In this document: piece by piece, positions 8,923 to 18,398 of the stretch | How positions within the stretch are numbered: the stretch's first letter is position 1 | Layout: every line of letters starts with the position of its first letter | Notes under the pieces: generated by a model | The model's input: the letters and a program-made list of their open reading frames with translations, nothing else | What the model was told of the DNA's origin: nothing | The model's database searches: none | Translations under genes and position numbers: made by a program | NCBI GenBank assembly: GCA_017557535.1 | Contig: JAFYYM010000136.1 | Span: forward strand, 1 to 40,211 | Reading direction: 5' to 3' | Origin: Bacteroidales bacterium | Lineage (GTDB): Bacteria > Bacteroidota > Bacteroidia > Bacteroidales > UBA932 | Length of the DNA: 40,211 nucleotides

Positions 8923-11900
8923 TAATCAAAAGGATACTTTTAGCTTTGGCCCTGATGGCCGCAGTGCTGTCTTGCACCGGAAATAATCAGGTTGTCCAGG
9001 ATGCGTCAGATCTTTTCACTCCGGAAGATATAGTTCTGGACTCCAAAGCGACAATTACTTCGCCTGATTCCGGACCGGATGCCCCCAATAAATGGATAGC
9101 TTTCAGGAAGGATCTTTCGCTGAAGAGCGTCCCCAAAAGCGCTCTCGCGAGAATCGCGGTTGATAGCAAATACTGGTTGTGGATCAATGGTGAGCTTGTA
9201 GTGTTCGAAGGGCAGCTCAAGAGGGGACCGAATCCCTCGGACAGTTATTTCGACGAGGTGGATATCGCTCCGTATCTGAAGAAGGGTGAGAACAAGCTGG
9301 CGTTGCTGCTTTGGTATTTCGGTAAAAGCGGCTTTTCGCATAACACAAGCGGAGAGGCCCAGCTTTGGTTCAGTTGCCCGTCCATAGGACTTGAGAGTGA
9401 TGCGAGTTGGCTGAGCCGTATTCATCCGTCATATGGTAAGGCAGACTGTCCCGAGCCGAATTTCCGGCTTTCGGAAAGCAGTATCTCATTTGACGCCAGA
9501 AAGGACATTGAAGGTTGGCAGACTGGTCCCACGGATGGTTTTGCGCCGTCAGTCGTTCTCGAAGGATCTCTGGGGAAACTTCATAGCCGCCCTATTCCTT
9601 TCTGGAAGGATTACGGGATCAAGGATGCGCCTTTCGAGGTCCATCCCGGGCCGGAAGCTGACACAGTCGTGGCCAAGCTTCCCTACAACATGCAGATAAC
9701 CCCTATCCTCCTTGTCGAGGATGAAACTGGAGGCCACAGGATACTGATCGAGACCGATCATTCCTTTGTTGGTATCGAGTGTCTTCGTGCCGAGTACATC
9801 ACCAAGGCCGGAGCGCGGGAATATGAGTCACTCGGATGGTTGAATGGAATGAGAATCATCCTGACAGTTGAACACGGAGCCAAAGTGACCGGGGTGAAAT
9901 ATCGCGAGACTGGCTATGACACCGTGGCCGAAGGGCGTTTCAACTGCGAGGATCCTTTCTTCAACAAGTTCTGGGAGAAGGGTTTGCGTACGATATATGT
10001 CAATGCCCGCGACAATTTCTTTGACTGTCCCGAGCGAGAGCGAGGGCAGTGGTGGGGAGACATAGTGACCATCCTCGGTGAGAGTTTCTACACTTATACT
10101 CCTTCTCTGCATGCCCTTATCCGTAAAGGCATCAGGGAACTTGCTGATTGGCAGAGGTCGGATGATATCCTATTCTCTCCAATCCCTGGTAACTACGGGG
10201 TTGAGCTTCCCTGCCAGATGCTGGCTGCCATCGGAGTTTACGGTTTCTGGAACTACTACATGAATACGGGCGACAGGGCCACCATTGAATATGTCCTGCC
10301 CGCAATCAAGAAGTATCTTGAGACATATAAGGTTGGTGAAGACGGACTTCTGGAGTGGCATGACGGCGACTGGAACTGGGGTGACTGGGGCGATAACAAG
10401 GACATGCGCCTGCTTCAGAACATGTGGTATGTCCTGGCTCTCCAGTCAGTCACTAACATGGAAGACATGCTTGGTGAGATTGTAACCGGTAGGGTCTACC
10501 GTGGCCGCATGAACAATCTCAAGGACGCTATCAACCGTGTCGCTTGGACCGGTACCTGCTATCGTCACCCGGATTACAAGGGCGAGACAGACGACCGCGT
10601 ACAGGCCCTTGCGGTTGTGGCCGATATAGCTTGGAAAGATAAGTATGACGCTATTTTCGAGGTCCTCAAGAAAGAGGAACATGCCAGCCCTTACATGGAA
10701 AAATATGTGATGGAAGCTCTGTTCCGCATCGGACATGGGGACTATGCCCTCGAGCGCGAGCGCAAGAGGTATGATTTCATAGTGAACCATCCGGACTACG
10801 ACACCTTGTTTGAAGGTTGGGATGTGGGGGTGAATGGCGACTGGAACTGCGGGAGCGTGAACCACGCTTGGAGTGGAGGTCCCCTGGCCGTGCTGCCGGC
10901 GAAAATGTTCGGAATAGCGCCTATCCAGGCCGGTTGGAGGAGGTTCTCAATATCGCCTGACGAGCACATATTCAATGACTGCAGCCTTTCCTTCCCGACT
11001 GTCAAGGGAACGGTGGCTGTGTCCTTTAAACGCGACGGGAAAGCCATCCACATGGATGTCGAGGTGCCAGAGGGATCCTTGGCCCATGTCAATATCCCCT
11101 GGGCGGATTATATCCGCAACCTCGGCCCTGGCAAATACAGCCTTGACCTTGGAAACGGACCGGTCTTCGAGGCGGGTAACTTCTTGTACAGGGACAAGAA
11201 CCAGCCTGTCGAGAAGAGAGTGGAGGATTTGCTCGGCCGTATGTCGATTGAAGAGAAAGTGAGCCAGGTCAGTGCCGAGCTTGTCAATGTCGATGAATGG
11301 GACAAGAGGGACTATACCAAAGGGCTTGTGCGTACCATAGCACATTTCTTCCCGAGCTGGAATCTCCCCAACGATCCCAAATCAGTGGCCGAAGTGATCA
11401 ACGAGGACACCCGTCTCTCCATTTTAGCCAACCGCTGGGGAATCCCCGTGCTGCAGCACTGCGAGGCCCTTCACGGGGCGATGTGGGGCAAAGCAACCAG
11501 TTTCCCCCAGAGTATCGCTATGGCCGCCACCTTCGACGATGGGTTCTACAACCGAGTCGCCCAGGTGATCGCCCAGGAGGTCAGGGCTGTGGGAGTGCGC
11601 CAGGTATTGTCTCCCGTGGTTAACATTTCCCGTGACCCGCGTTGGGGCAGGACCCAGGAGGGCTATGGGGAGGATGTGCTTCTGAATTCCGCAATGGGTG
11701 TGGCTTTCGTGAAGGCGCTTGAAGAGGGGGGCGTGGTCACCACTCCCAAGCATTATGTGGACAATTATGGCGAAGGTGGCCGTGATTCATATGCCTCCAC
11801 CAACTCATGGAGGGTGCTCCGTGAAGTATTCCTGGAGCCGTTCCGGGCTTGCGTGGAGGAAGGAGGCGCCAGGGGAATCATGTCGTCCTATAACTCGGTT

Positions 11901-13355
11901 GACGGAATCCCATCCAGCTGCAATGGCGTGCTGCTCAACGATATCCTCAAGAAAGAGTGGGGCTTCAAAGGAATAGTGGTCACCGACTATGATGCGGTTG
12001 ACATCGTCCGCCGCCATCACGGCCTTGCGGAGACGGAGGACGATGCCCTCGCCCTTTGTATGGAAAACGGTCTTGACGTGGAATTGCATATCACTTCCCT
12101 CGGCCTTCTGGATCTAGTACAGGAGGGAAAGGTCAGTGAGAAAACCCTTGACGAGGCTGTACGCCGGGTTCTGCGTATCAAGTTCGAGCTCGGGCTCTTC
12201 GACGATCCTTACGTTGATCCTGAAGAGGCGGCTTCAGTGGTCCGCACTGAGGAACATAAGGAACTGGCATATGAGGCCGCATGCAAGGTCATGACACTGC
12301 TTAAGAACGACGGAATCCTTCCCCTTAAACCGGGAAGTGTCAGGAAAATAGGAGTTTTCGGTCCTGCTGCCAATGACTTGAGCCTGGGTAATTACAAACG
12401 TCCCGGGGGACGCTGGGAGGGTGACGGCGTGACGCCACTGCAAGGACTCCAGAAGGCTTTCGAAGGTTCCGCGCAAGTTGTGCTGAATACGGGAGGGCAG
12501 AACGTCAGACCACTGGCGTCCACCTGCGACGTCTTGTTATTCTTCCCTTTGATTATCGAGGATGAAGGACGTGACCGTAGCAGTTTCAAGCTTCCCGCGG
12601 CAAAAGTCCGTGACAGGGAGGAGACAGGTGGTCTGGTCGTCGACGCCCAGCAGGAGCATGTCATCACAATCGACCAGGAGAAGATGGTCAGGGATCTGAT
12701 AGCCACAGGTAAACCCGTGATAGTCGTTCTTCAGAACGGCGGTATCATCGACATCACCGAGTGGGTGGATGATGCGGCCGCGGTCCTTGAGGCCTGGTAT
12801 CCCGGGGAGCAGGGGGGCAGGGCGATAGCCGATGTCGTGACCGGGAAGGTGAATCCCGGAGGCCGCCTTCCCATCAGCTGGTCCAAGGACATCGGGCAGA
12901 CTCCGATGTACTATTCGATCAAGCCCAGCGGCCGAGGTTACGGTTATATCGAGAACGATGGCAAGCCTCTTTATCCTTTTGGCTACGGTCTGAGCTATAC
13001 CTCATTCGAATACAGCGACTTCCGCATGCCGGAAACCCTTTCTTCAGGAGATTCCCTTAAGATTGCCGTGACGGTGAGTAATACCGGTGAGGTTGAGGGA
13101 GACGAGGTTGTCCAGGTTTACATACATGATGAGCTGGCTTCCGTGGTCCGCCCGATGAAAGAGCTGGTTGCCTTCAAGAGAGTCACCCTTGAACCCGGCG
13201 AGAGCCGTGAGGTTAAGTTGGATGTTCCATATCGTCGCTTCGCGATGTGGGATAAGAATATGAAATTCGGTGTTGAGGAAGGTTGGTTCGAGGTCTGGCT
13301 CGGGAGAAACGCTGATGAGAAAGCCCTTCCCGGAGGCCGTGTATTCGTGAAATGA
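8919..13355 (+). CDS. Natural fusion: GH78-type alpha-L-rhamnosidase + GH3 beta-glycosidase lipoprotein
   Basis: 1478 residues in one uninterrupted frame, with a lipoprotein signal ending at VLSC (Cys19). The N-terminal part (to about residue 752) is a GH78-like rhamnosidase: beta-sandwich domains, then an (alpha/alpha)6 barrel. It carries the signature DCPERERGQWWGD (369-381), a downstream Glu632 (DTLFEGWDVG) at the position expected for the general base, and a C-terminal sandwich ending near GKYSLDLGNGPVF. Only a few residues later the GH3 part begins (VEKRVEDLLGRMSIEEKV) and runs to the end, with nucleophile Asp1023 in GIVVTDYDAV, an acid/base loop IIEDEGRDRSSFKLP and a terminal FnIII-like domain. 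The GH3 half lacks its own signal or linker and is close to the gene just upstream. It should remove alpha-rhamnose and a beta-linked sugar, possibly sequentially. Confidence 0.9.
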   Translation: MIIKRILLALALMAAVLSCTGNNQVVQDASDLFTPEDIVLDSKATITSPDSGPDAPNKWIAFRKDLSLKSVPKSALARIAVDSKYWLWINGELVVFEGQLKRGPNPSDSYFDEVDIAPYLKKGENKLALLLWYFGKSGFSHNTSGEAQLWFSCPSIGLESDASWLSRIHPSYGKADCPEPNFRLSESSISFDARKDIEGWQTGPTDGFAPSVVLEGSLGKLHSRPIPFWKDYGIKDAPFEVHPGPEADTVVAKLPYNMQITPILLVEDETGGHRILIETDHSFVGIECLRAEYITKAGAREYESLGWLNGMRIILTVEHGAKVTGVKYRETGYDTVAEGRFNCEDPFFNKFWEKGLRTIYVNARDNFFDCPERERGQWWGDIVTILGESFYTYTPSLHALIRKGIRELADWQRSDDILFSPIPGNYGVELPCQMLAAIGVYGFWNYYMNTGDRATIEYVLPAIKKYLETYKVGEDGLLEWHDGDWNWGDWGDNKDMRLLQNMWYVLALQSVTNMEDMLGEIVTGRVYRGRMNNLKDAINRVAWTGTCYRHPDYKGETDDRVQALAVVADIAWKDKYDAIFEVLKKEEHASPYMEKYVMEALFRIGHGDYALERERKRYDFIVNHPDYDTLFEGWDVGVNGDWNCGSVNHAWSGGPLAVLPAKMFGIAPIQAGWRRFSISPDEHIFNDCSLSFPTVKGTVAVSFKRDGKAIHMDVEVPEGSLAHVNIPWADYIRNLGPGKYSLDLGNGPVFEAGNFLYRDKNQPVEKRVEDLLGRMSIEEKVSQVSAELVNVDEWDKRDYTKGLVRTIAHFFPSWNLPNDPKSVAEVINEDTRLSILANRWGIPVLQHCEALHGAMWGKATSFPQSIAMAATFDDGFYNRVAQVIAQEVRAVGVRQVLSPVVNISRDPRWGRTQEGYGEDVLLNSAMGVAFVKALEEGGVVTTPKHYVDNYGEGGRDSYASTNSWRVLREVFLEPFRACVEEGGARGIMSSYNSVDGIPSSCNGVLLNDILKKEWGFKGIVVTDYDAVDIVRRHHGLAETEDDALALCMENGLDVELHITSLGLLDLVQEGKVSEKTLDEAVRRVLRIKFELGLFDDPYVDPEEAASVVRTEEHKELAYEAACKVMTLLKNDGILPLKPGSVRKIGVFGPAANDLSLGNYKRPGGRWEGDGVTPLQGLQKAFEGSAQVVLNTGGQNVRPLASTCDVLLFFPLIIEDEGRDRSSFKLPAAKVRDREETGGLVVDAQQEHVITIDQEKMVRDLIATGKPVIVVLQNGGIIDITEWVDDAAAVLEAWYPGEQGGRAIADVVTGKVNPGGRLPISWSKDIGQTPMYYSIKPSGRGYGYIENDGKPLYPFGYGLSYTSFEYSDFRMPETLSSGDSLKIAVTVSNTGEVEGDEVVQVYIHDELASVVRPMKELVAFKRVTLEPGESREVKLDVPYRRFAMWDKNMKFGVEEGWFEVWLGRNADEKALPGGRVFVK

Positions 13356-13362
13356 TAGTTGA

Positions 13363-13385
13363 GGTTCTTTTTTACGAAAAGAATC
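13363..13385. other. A/T-rich inverted repeat in the 72-bp gap
   Basis: TTCTTTT (13365-13371) and AAAAGAA (13377-13383) can pair around a 5-nt loop, with a further G-U and G-C pair outside. It lies 8 bp after the stop of the GH78-GH3 gene. There is no U-tract after the stem and the stem is weak, so a terminator is doubtful; a transcript-processing or attenuation site is equally possible. The remaining gap to 13427 is A/T-rich with no TAnnTTTG box. Confidence 0.25.
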
Positions 13386-13427
13386 GCTAAATATAAGGAT
13401 TGAATATAATTAATTGACACTGAAACT

Positions 13428-14324
13428 ATGGATAGGAGGGCTTTTATCAAGGTCTCAGGTCTTGCCGCGGCGGCAGGCCTGGCTGTCTCGGGATGTGTCC
13501 CGAAATCATCTGAATTGAAAAAGAAAGGCCATTTCTCGCTGACGCAGATATCATCAGCCACGGACACGATCGGGGAATCATACCTCATGAAGACATCGGG
13601 CGGAAAGGTTATCATGGTCGACGGAGGGTATGCCTCTGATGCGGAGAACCTTCGGACTCACCTGATGGATGCCGGCGGCCATGTTGACCTTTGGTTTATT
13701 ACCCATCCTCATGAGGATCACATGGAGGCTTTGGCGACTATTCTTAACGAGCCAAAGGGAATCAAGATAGACAAAGTGGTTTACTCCCGGGTACAGGATT
13801 CTTTCCTGGATTGCGAACCCCAGAGTGGAGACAATGCGAGAAGGTATTACCGGGCTCTGGACGAATGTATGGACGGGACTGATTTCCTGAATATTCATAC
13901 AGTTGGGGAGAGGTTCGACATAGACGGAATCGGTATAATGATTCTGAGCGTGGCGGACATGAGCATTCCTCATCGCAGTTTCAACAACCAGTCCATGGTG
14001 ATCCGCATGTGGGACGATGCTAAAAGTGTTGTGTTCCTGGGGGATGCTGAGATTGATCGGGGAGATAAATTGCTGGCGGAATGCCGGGAGTACCTTGATT
14101 GCGACTACCTTCAGATGGCCCATCATGGCCAGAACGGTGTGTCGGAAGAGTTTTACAAGTCTATCAACTTCAGGGCCTGCCTCTGGCCCACTCCAAGCTG
14201 GGTCTGGGAACCTGCTCCCGAGAATGATTGGCTGAAGACTCGGGACACCCGCCGTTGGATGGATGAGAAAGGTATCACTGAGCATCATGTGAGCTGCCTA
14301 GAGAAGGATTGGACTTTGTATTAA
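13428..14324 (+). CDS. MBL-fold metallohydrolase, Tat-type lipoprotein
   Basis: 298 residues. The N-terminus MDRRAFIKVSGLAAAAG fits a twin-arginine signal and ends in a lipobox, VSGC (Cys23), so the protein is probably exported folded and lipid-anchored. The metallo-beta-lactamase fold is marked by THPHEDHME (His93, His95, Asp97, His98), FLGDAEIDRGD and MAHHGQNG, which supply the remaining metal ligands. Overall it resembles ComEC/Rec2-type or other small MBL hydrolases, not class B beta-lactamases. The reaction is unknown: phosphodiesterase, lactonase or esterase activity would all be plausible in a glycan-degradation cluster. It sits between GH3-containing genes, 72 bp after one, and its stop is followed at once by the next gene. 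Confidence 0.82.
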   Translation: MDRRAFIKVSGLAAAAGLAVSGCVPKSSELKKKGHFSLTQISSATDTIGESYLMKTSGGKVIMVDGGYASDAENLRTHLMDAGGHVDLWFITHPHEDHMEALATILNEPKGIKIDKVVYSRVQDSFLDCEPQSGDNARRYYRALDECMDGTDFLNIHTVGERFDIDGIGIMILSVADMSIPHRSFNNQSMVIRMWDDAKSVVFLGDAEIDRGDKLLAECREYLDCDYLQMAHHGQNGVSEEFYKSINFRACLWPTPSWVWEPAPENDWLKTRDTRRWMDEKGITEHHVSCLEKDWTLY

Positions 14325-14333
14325 ATGTTGATT

Positions 14334-16877
14334 ATGAAGAGATTCCGTTTGGTTATAGTGGCTGGTTTGGCTTTTCTCGCGGTTAATTTTCATGCAAATG
14401 CCCAGAAAATGCCTTATCAAGATGAGAGCCTGCCTATCGGACAGAGGGTTCAGGATTTGCTCGGAAGGATGACGGTGGAAGAGAAGATCGACCTGTTGAG
14501 GGCGACCTCCCCGGCAAATGAGCGTCTTGGATTCGCCAAGTATTACCATGGTAATGAGGCTCTTCACGGGGTGGTCCGTCCCGGACGCTTCACAGTTTTC
14601 CCCCAGGCCATAGCGCTGGCGTCCTCATGGGATCCTGACCTGATGTTCAAAGTCTCCACGGCCATATCCGATGAGGCGAGGGCCAGATGGAACGAACTGG
14701 GCGAGGGTAAACTGCAGACTAACCAGTTCAGTGATCTTCTGACTTTCTGGTCACCGACAGTTAATATGGCCAGGGATCCCCGATGGGGACGCACTCCTGA
14801 GACTTATGGTGAGGATCCTTTCCTTACCGGCGAGATAGGCACCGCTTTCGTCAAGGGTCTTCAGGGGGATGACCCTCGTTATCTTAAGGTTGTCTCGACA
14901 CCTAAGCATTTCGCCGCGAATAACGAGGAGCACAACAGGTTTGAGTGCAATGCGATTATCCCTGAGAAACAGCTCAGGGAGTATTATCTTCCAGCTTACG
15001 AGGCTCTTGTGCGAAGGGGACACGCCCAGTCCATCATGGCCTCTTACAACGCCATAAATGGTATCCCGTCCTCAGCTAACCCCTGGCTTTTGACAAAGGT
15101 TTTGAGAGACGATTGGGGATTCGATGGTTATGTGGTCTCAGACTGTGGAGGTCCCTCCACTCTGGTCGAGGATCATCATTATGTGTCCAAGAAGGAGACA
15201 GCCGCCGCCCTCTGCCTGCTCTCAGGTCTTGACCTCGAGTGTGGGGACGAGTACTACATCGAGCCGCTCAAGAAGGCATATAAGCTCGGCATGGTGAAGG
15301 ACGAGGACATTGACAGGGCAGCCAGAAGGGTTCTGACAGCGAGGATGAAGCTTGGCCTGTTCGATTCCGGGAAGGGCAATCCATACACTAGAATATCCCC
15401 GGAAGTGATTGGTTCTGAGAAACATCAGGCACTTGCTCTTGACATGGCGAGGGAGTCGATAGTACTGCTAAAGAACCAGGATAATATCTTGCCGCTGAAG
15501 AAGGGCAAGGTCAAATCCCTGGCTGTTGTCGGCTTGAACGCAGGCACCTGTGAGTTCGGAGACTACAGCGGGGTTCCCGCTTCCACACCAGTGTCGATAT
15601 TGGATGGAATAAAAGCTGCTGCGGGCAATGGAATCGCCGTGAAATATGCTCCGTGGGTGTCTGCGGCTGATGCCACCGAGACCATCGCTCCGGAATTCTT
15701 CCCCAATGGTCTCAAGGCGGAGTATTATTCCGGTACTGAGTTGAAAGGAACACCCAAGACCAGGACTGATGAATGGATCAATTTCGAACCGACAAACCAA
15801 GCCCCAGATCCTTTCATTCCCGAGTCTCCGGTGAGTGTTCGTTGGACAGGTAAACTTCGCCCTTCTGTCTCTGGGGAATATACCCTTTCCCTCACATCTG
15901 ATGATGGTTGCCGTCTATACGTTGACGACAAACTCGTCATTGACGCCTGGGGAGGACATGCCGTGCGTACAGATAAGACCGCGTTGAGCCTCGAGGCTGG
16001 AAAGGAGTATGAGGTTAAGGTGGAGTACTACAACCTTCGTGACTATGCCGTGGCCCGTCTTGGATGGATTCCACCAAAGACCGCTGGCCAGGACAGGCTG
16101 TCTCTCTATGGAGAGGCTGGAAAACTTGCCCGGGAATGTGATGTGGTCGTGGCTGTCATGGGTATCAACAGGTCGATCGAGAGGGAAGGTAAAGATCGTG
16201 ATTTCATCACCTTGCCAGCCGATCAGCAAGAGTTCCTACAGGAGCTTTACCATGTCAACAAGAATGTCGTGCTTGTGCTGGTGGCTGGAAGTCCTTTGTC
16301 AATATTGTGGGAGGATAAGAATATTCCCGCGATTGTCAACGCCTGGTATCCAGGCGAGAAGGGAGGCACAGCGGTGGCCGATGTTCTGTTCGGGAAATAT
16401 AATCCTGCCGGTAGGCTGCCTCTGACATACTACAACAGGATTGAGGACCTGCCAGCCTTTGACGATTATGACATCACCAAGAGAACCTACAAGTATTTTG
16501 AGGGAGATGTCCTTTATCCTTTTGGTTACGGCTTGAGTTACAGCACCTTCCGTTATTCAAACCTCAAGGTTGAGGACAAAGGTGACTTGGTGGAGGTGTC
16601 TTTCACCCTGAAGAATACCGGGAAGTATGACGGAGATGAGGTCGCTCAGGTGTACACCCGTCTTCCTGAGTATGAAGGTAAAGCCCCGATTAAGGAATTG
16701 AGAGGCTTCAAGCGGGTTCATCTCAAGAAGGGAGAGAGTAAGGTTGTCACCGTGCCTGTCCGTAGGGAGGATCTTCGCTATTGGAGCGATACACAGGGTA
16801 AATTCATTGTCCCGGAAGGACTTCCGGAAGTGATGGTCGGGGCCTCCTCCGCTGACATACGTCTTAAAACACAATAA
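14334..16877 (+). CDS. GH3 beta-glucosidase/xylosidase with inserted PA14 domain
   Basis: 847 residues from the ATG at 14334. An ATG also occurs at 14325, directly after the previous stop, but 14334 gives the cleaner signal peptide (MKRFRLVIVAG, cleavage after NANAQ-like HANAQ). This is the beta-xylosidase-like branch of GH3, with YHGNEALHGVV, RWGRTPETYGEDP, PKHFAANNEEHNR and the nucleophile Asp in GYVVSDCGGPS. A PA14 domain of about 120 residues (roughly 455-577; SLTSDDGCRLYVDDKLVIDAWG) is inserted in the C-terminal sandwich, as in PA14-containing GH3 enzymes, where it shapes the subsite for short oligosaccharides. IEREGKDRDFITLP holds the probable acid/base. A FnIII-like domain ends the protein. 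It is clearly more distant from the two other GH3 modules here than they are from each other. Confidence 0.92.
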   Translation: MKRFRLVIVAGLAFLAVNFHANAQKMPYQDESLPIGQRVQDLLGRMTVEEKIDLLRATSPANERLGFAKYYHGNEALHGVVRPGRFTVFPQAIALASSWDPDLMFKVSTAISDEARARWNELGEGKLQTNQFSDLLTFWSPTVNMARDPRWGRTPETYGEDPFLTGEIGTAFVKGLQGDDPRYLKVVSTPKHFAANNEEHNRFECNAIIPEKQLREYYLPAYEALVRRGHAQSIMASYNAINGIPSSANPWLLTKVLRDDWGFDGYVVSDCGGPSTLVEDHHYVSKKETAAALCLLSGLDLECGDEYYIEPLKKAYKLGMVKDEDIDRAARRVLTARMKLGLFDSGKGNPYTRISPEVIGSEKHQALALDMARESIVLLKNQDNILPLKKGKVKSLAVVGLNAGTCEFGDYSGVPASTPVSILDGIKAAAGNGIAVKYAPWVSAADATETIAPEFFPNGLKAEYYSGTELKGTPKTRTDEWINFEPTNQAPDPFIPESPVSVRWTGKLRPSVSGEYTLSLTSDDGCRLYVDDKLVIDAWGGHAVRTDKTALSLEAGKEYEVKVEYYNLRDYAVARLGWIPPKTAGQDRLSLYGEAGKLARECDVVVAVMGINRSIEREGKDRDFITLPADQQEFLQELYHVNKNVVLVLVAGSPLSILWEDKNIPAIVNAWYPGEKGGTAVADVLFGKYNPAGRLPLTYYNRIEDLPAFDDYDITKRTYKYFEGDVLYPFGYGLSYSTFRYSNLKVEDKGDLVEVSFTLKNTGKYDGDEVAQVYTRLPEYEGKAPIKELRGFKRVHLKKGESKVVTVPVRREDLRYWSDTQGKFIVPEGLPEVMVGASSADIRLKTQ

Positions 16878-16887
16878 AGGCCGCATC

Positions 16888-18384
16888 ATGAGAAGATTCA
16901 TTTCAACAATCATCATCCTTTGTTCCTCGGTTTTCGCCGCCAAGGCGCAAGTGAACACGGAATTCATCGCTCCATCGATTTGCCCGGAGCCAGTCTCATC
17001 CAAAGTGTCATCGACGGAATATGTGCCTTTGAGTTCAATTGACCTCTATTGCCCCGACGATAACGCACCTATGTGGGCGAAAAGGCATTTGACGGAGTGG
17101 TATGGAAAACAGGCACCGGAGGTTATCCCGGCCCTGGGTGGTAAACGATGGGGTGAGGAAGGTGAGTATCAGCTCGAGATCAACCAAAGAGGTATCACCA
17201 TCAGGGCCGGAACATTACAAGGAGTCCGTTATGCCTTATATTCGTTGAGGCAATTGGCAATCCCCGCCAGGGGAACTTATCGGACCGAGGGTTGGATCGT
17301 TCCGGTCTCTTCCATACAGGATGTGCCTTCCTTGGGTTTCCGTGGGATTCACATCTGCTGGTTCCACGAGACTGAGCCTTGGGAGGTGGAGCGTCTGGTG
17401 AGACTCGCCGCTTATTACAAGCTGAATTACGCTGTCATCGAGCCTTGGGGAGCATTCAAGAGCGATGTCGCTCCTTGGTACGGTTGGCCCGACGGCACAA
17501 TGACCAAGGCGGAGGTCACGAGGATAAAGGCCATAGCCGACGATCTCGGGATCACTTTGATCCCCCAGATTAACGTATTTGGGCATGCGACCATGTCCAG
17601 AGGAGGAGCGGGTAAGCATGCGGGGTTGGATTTCAACCCTGAGTACCAACCACTTTTCGAGCCTTATGGCGGTTGGAACTGGTGTCTCTCGAATCCCCGG
17701 ACCAGGGAGTTGCTCCAAGATCTTATCGCGGAGTTGCATGAAGCCTTCGGCAACCCTCCGTATTTTCACATCGGGGGAGACGAGGCGGAACCCCCAAGCT
17801 GCCCCGAATGCATTAAGCATCCTTATTCTGAGCTATTTCTGGGGCATATAAAGGCCCTTTCCGAGACAATCGTCTCAAGAGGAGCCAAGCCGATGATGTG
17901 GCATGACATGCTTCTCCAGAGAGGGGATCCCAGATGGGAGGGTTTCTATGCGAATGGCACCGAAGAGACGGCGGCAGGGTTCCTCAAGCTCCCGAGGGAC
18001 ATTGTCATCTGCGACTGGTATTACGGTGGGGCTCATGATGAGTACCCGACCTTGGATTATTTCAGTTCTCTCGGCTTCCCTGTCTTGACTTGCCCCTGGG
18101 ATAACCGGGATGGGATAAAAGCCCAAGGCCGCCGAGCTCACGAGGCTAAGATGGACGGCATCCTCGGCACGTTGTGGCACCATTATTTCGGTGCTGCTCT
18201 GACGATGATTTATCCCACTCTCGCCAATGCTGCCTGGAAGGCGGATCCATCTTATCAAGGGATCAGGACTTACACTTTCTATAATCATCTCAGACAGGTT
18301 GGCTGGGACATGGGCATTTCTGATCCCAGGCATGCCGGAATCTACTACGATGAGATTCCACCGGAACCGTTCTTGAATAATTAA
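16888..18384 (+). CDS. GH20 beta-N-acetylhexosaminidase
   Basis: 498 residues. It has a Sec signal peptide (cleavage near AAKAQ21), a GH20b-like N-terminal domain (about 28-150, ending GTLQGVRYALYSLRQL) and a catalytic barrel beginning at LGFRGIHICWFHE. The Asp-Glu pair of substrate-assisted catalysis is Asp298-Glu299 in HIGGDEAEPP; Glu is the acid and Asp orients the N-acetyl group. QINVFGHATMSRG is the usual preceding strand motif. Later blocks (MMWHDML, ICDWYYGG) contribute conserved Trp residues. The expected product is GlcNAc or GalNAc from non-reducing ends. Its presence argues that the target is not a simple plant polymer. The start at 16888 is 10 bp after the GH3 stop. Confidence 0.9.
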   Translation: MRRFISTIIILCSSVFAAKAQVNTEFIAPSICPEPVSSKVSSTEYVPLSSIDLYCPDDNAPMWAKRHLTEWYGKQAPEVIPALGGKRWGEEGEYQLEINQRGITIRAGTLQGVRYALYSLRQLAIPARGTYRTEGWIVPVSSIQDVPSLGFRGIHICWFHETEPWEVERLVRLAAYYKLNYAVIEPWGAFKSDVAPWYGWPDGTMTKAEVTRIKAIADDLGITLIPQINVFGHATMSRGGAGKHAGLDFNPEYQPLFEPYGGWNWCLSNPRTRELLQDLIAELHEAFGNPPYFHIGGDEAEPPSCPECIKHPYSELFLGHIKALSETIVSRGAKPMMWHDMLLQRGDPRWEGFYANGTEETAAGFLKLPRDIVICDWYYGGAHDEYPTLDYFSSLGFPVLTCPWDNRDGIKAQGRRAHEAKMDGILGTLWHHYFGAALTMIYPTLANAAWKADPSYQGIRTYTFYNHLRQVGWDMGISDPRHAGIYYDEIPPEPFLNN

Positions 18385-18398
18385 AGCGGCGGAACGAA

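Noticed and set aside
13363-13385. Rho-independent terminator after the GH78-GH3 gene
   Set aside because: The stem is A/T-rich and lacks a following U-tract; the next gene continues in the same direction 72 bp on, so it is kept only as an inverted repeat.
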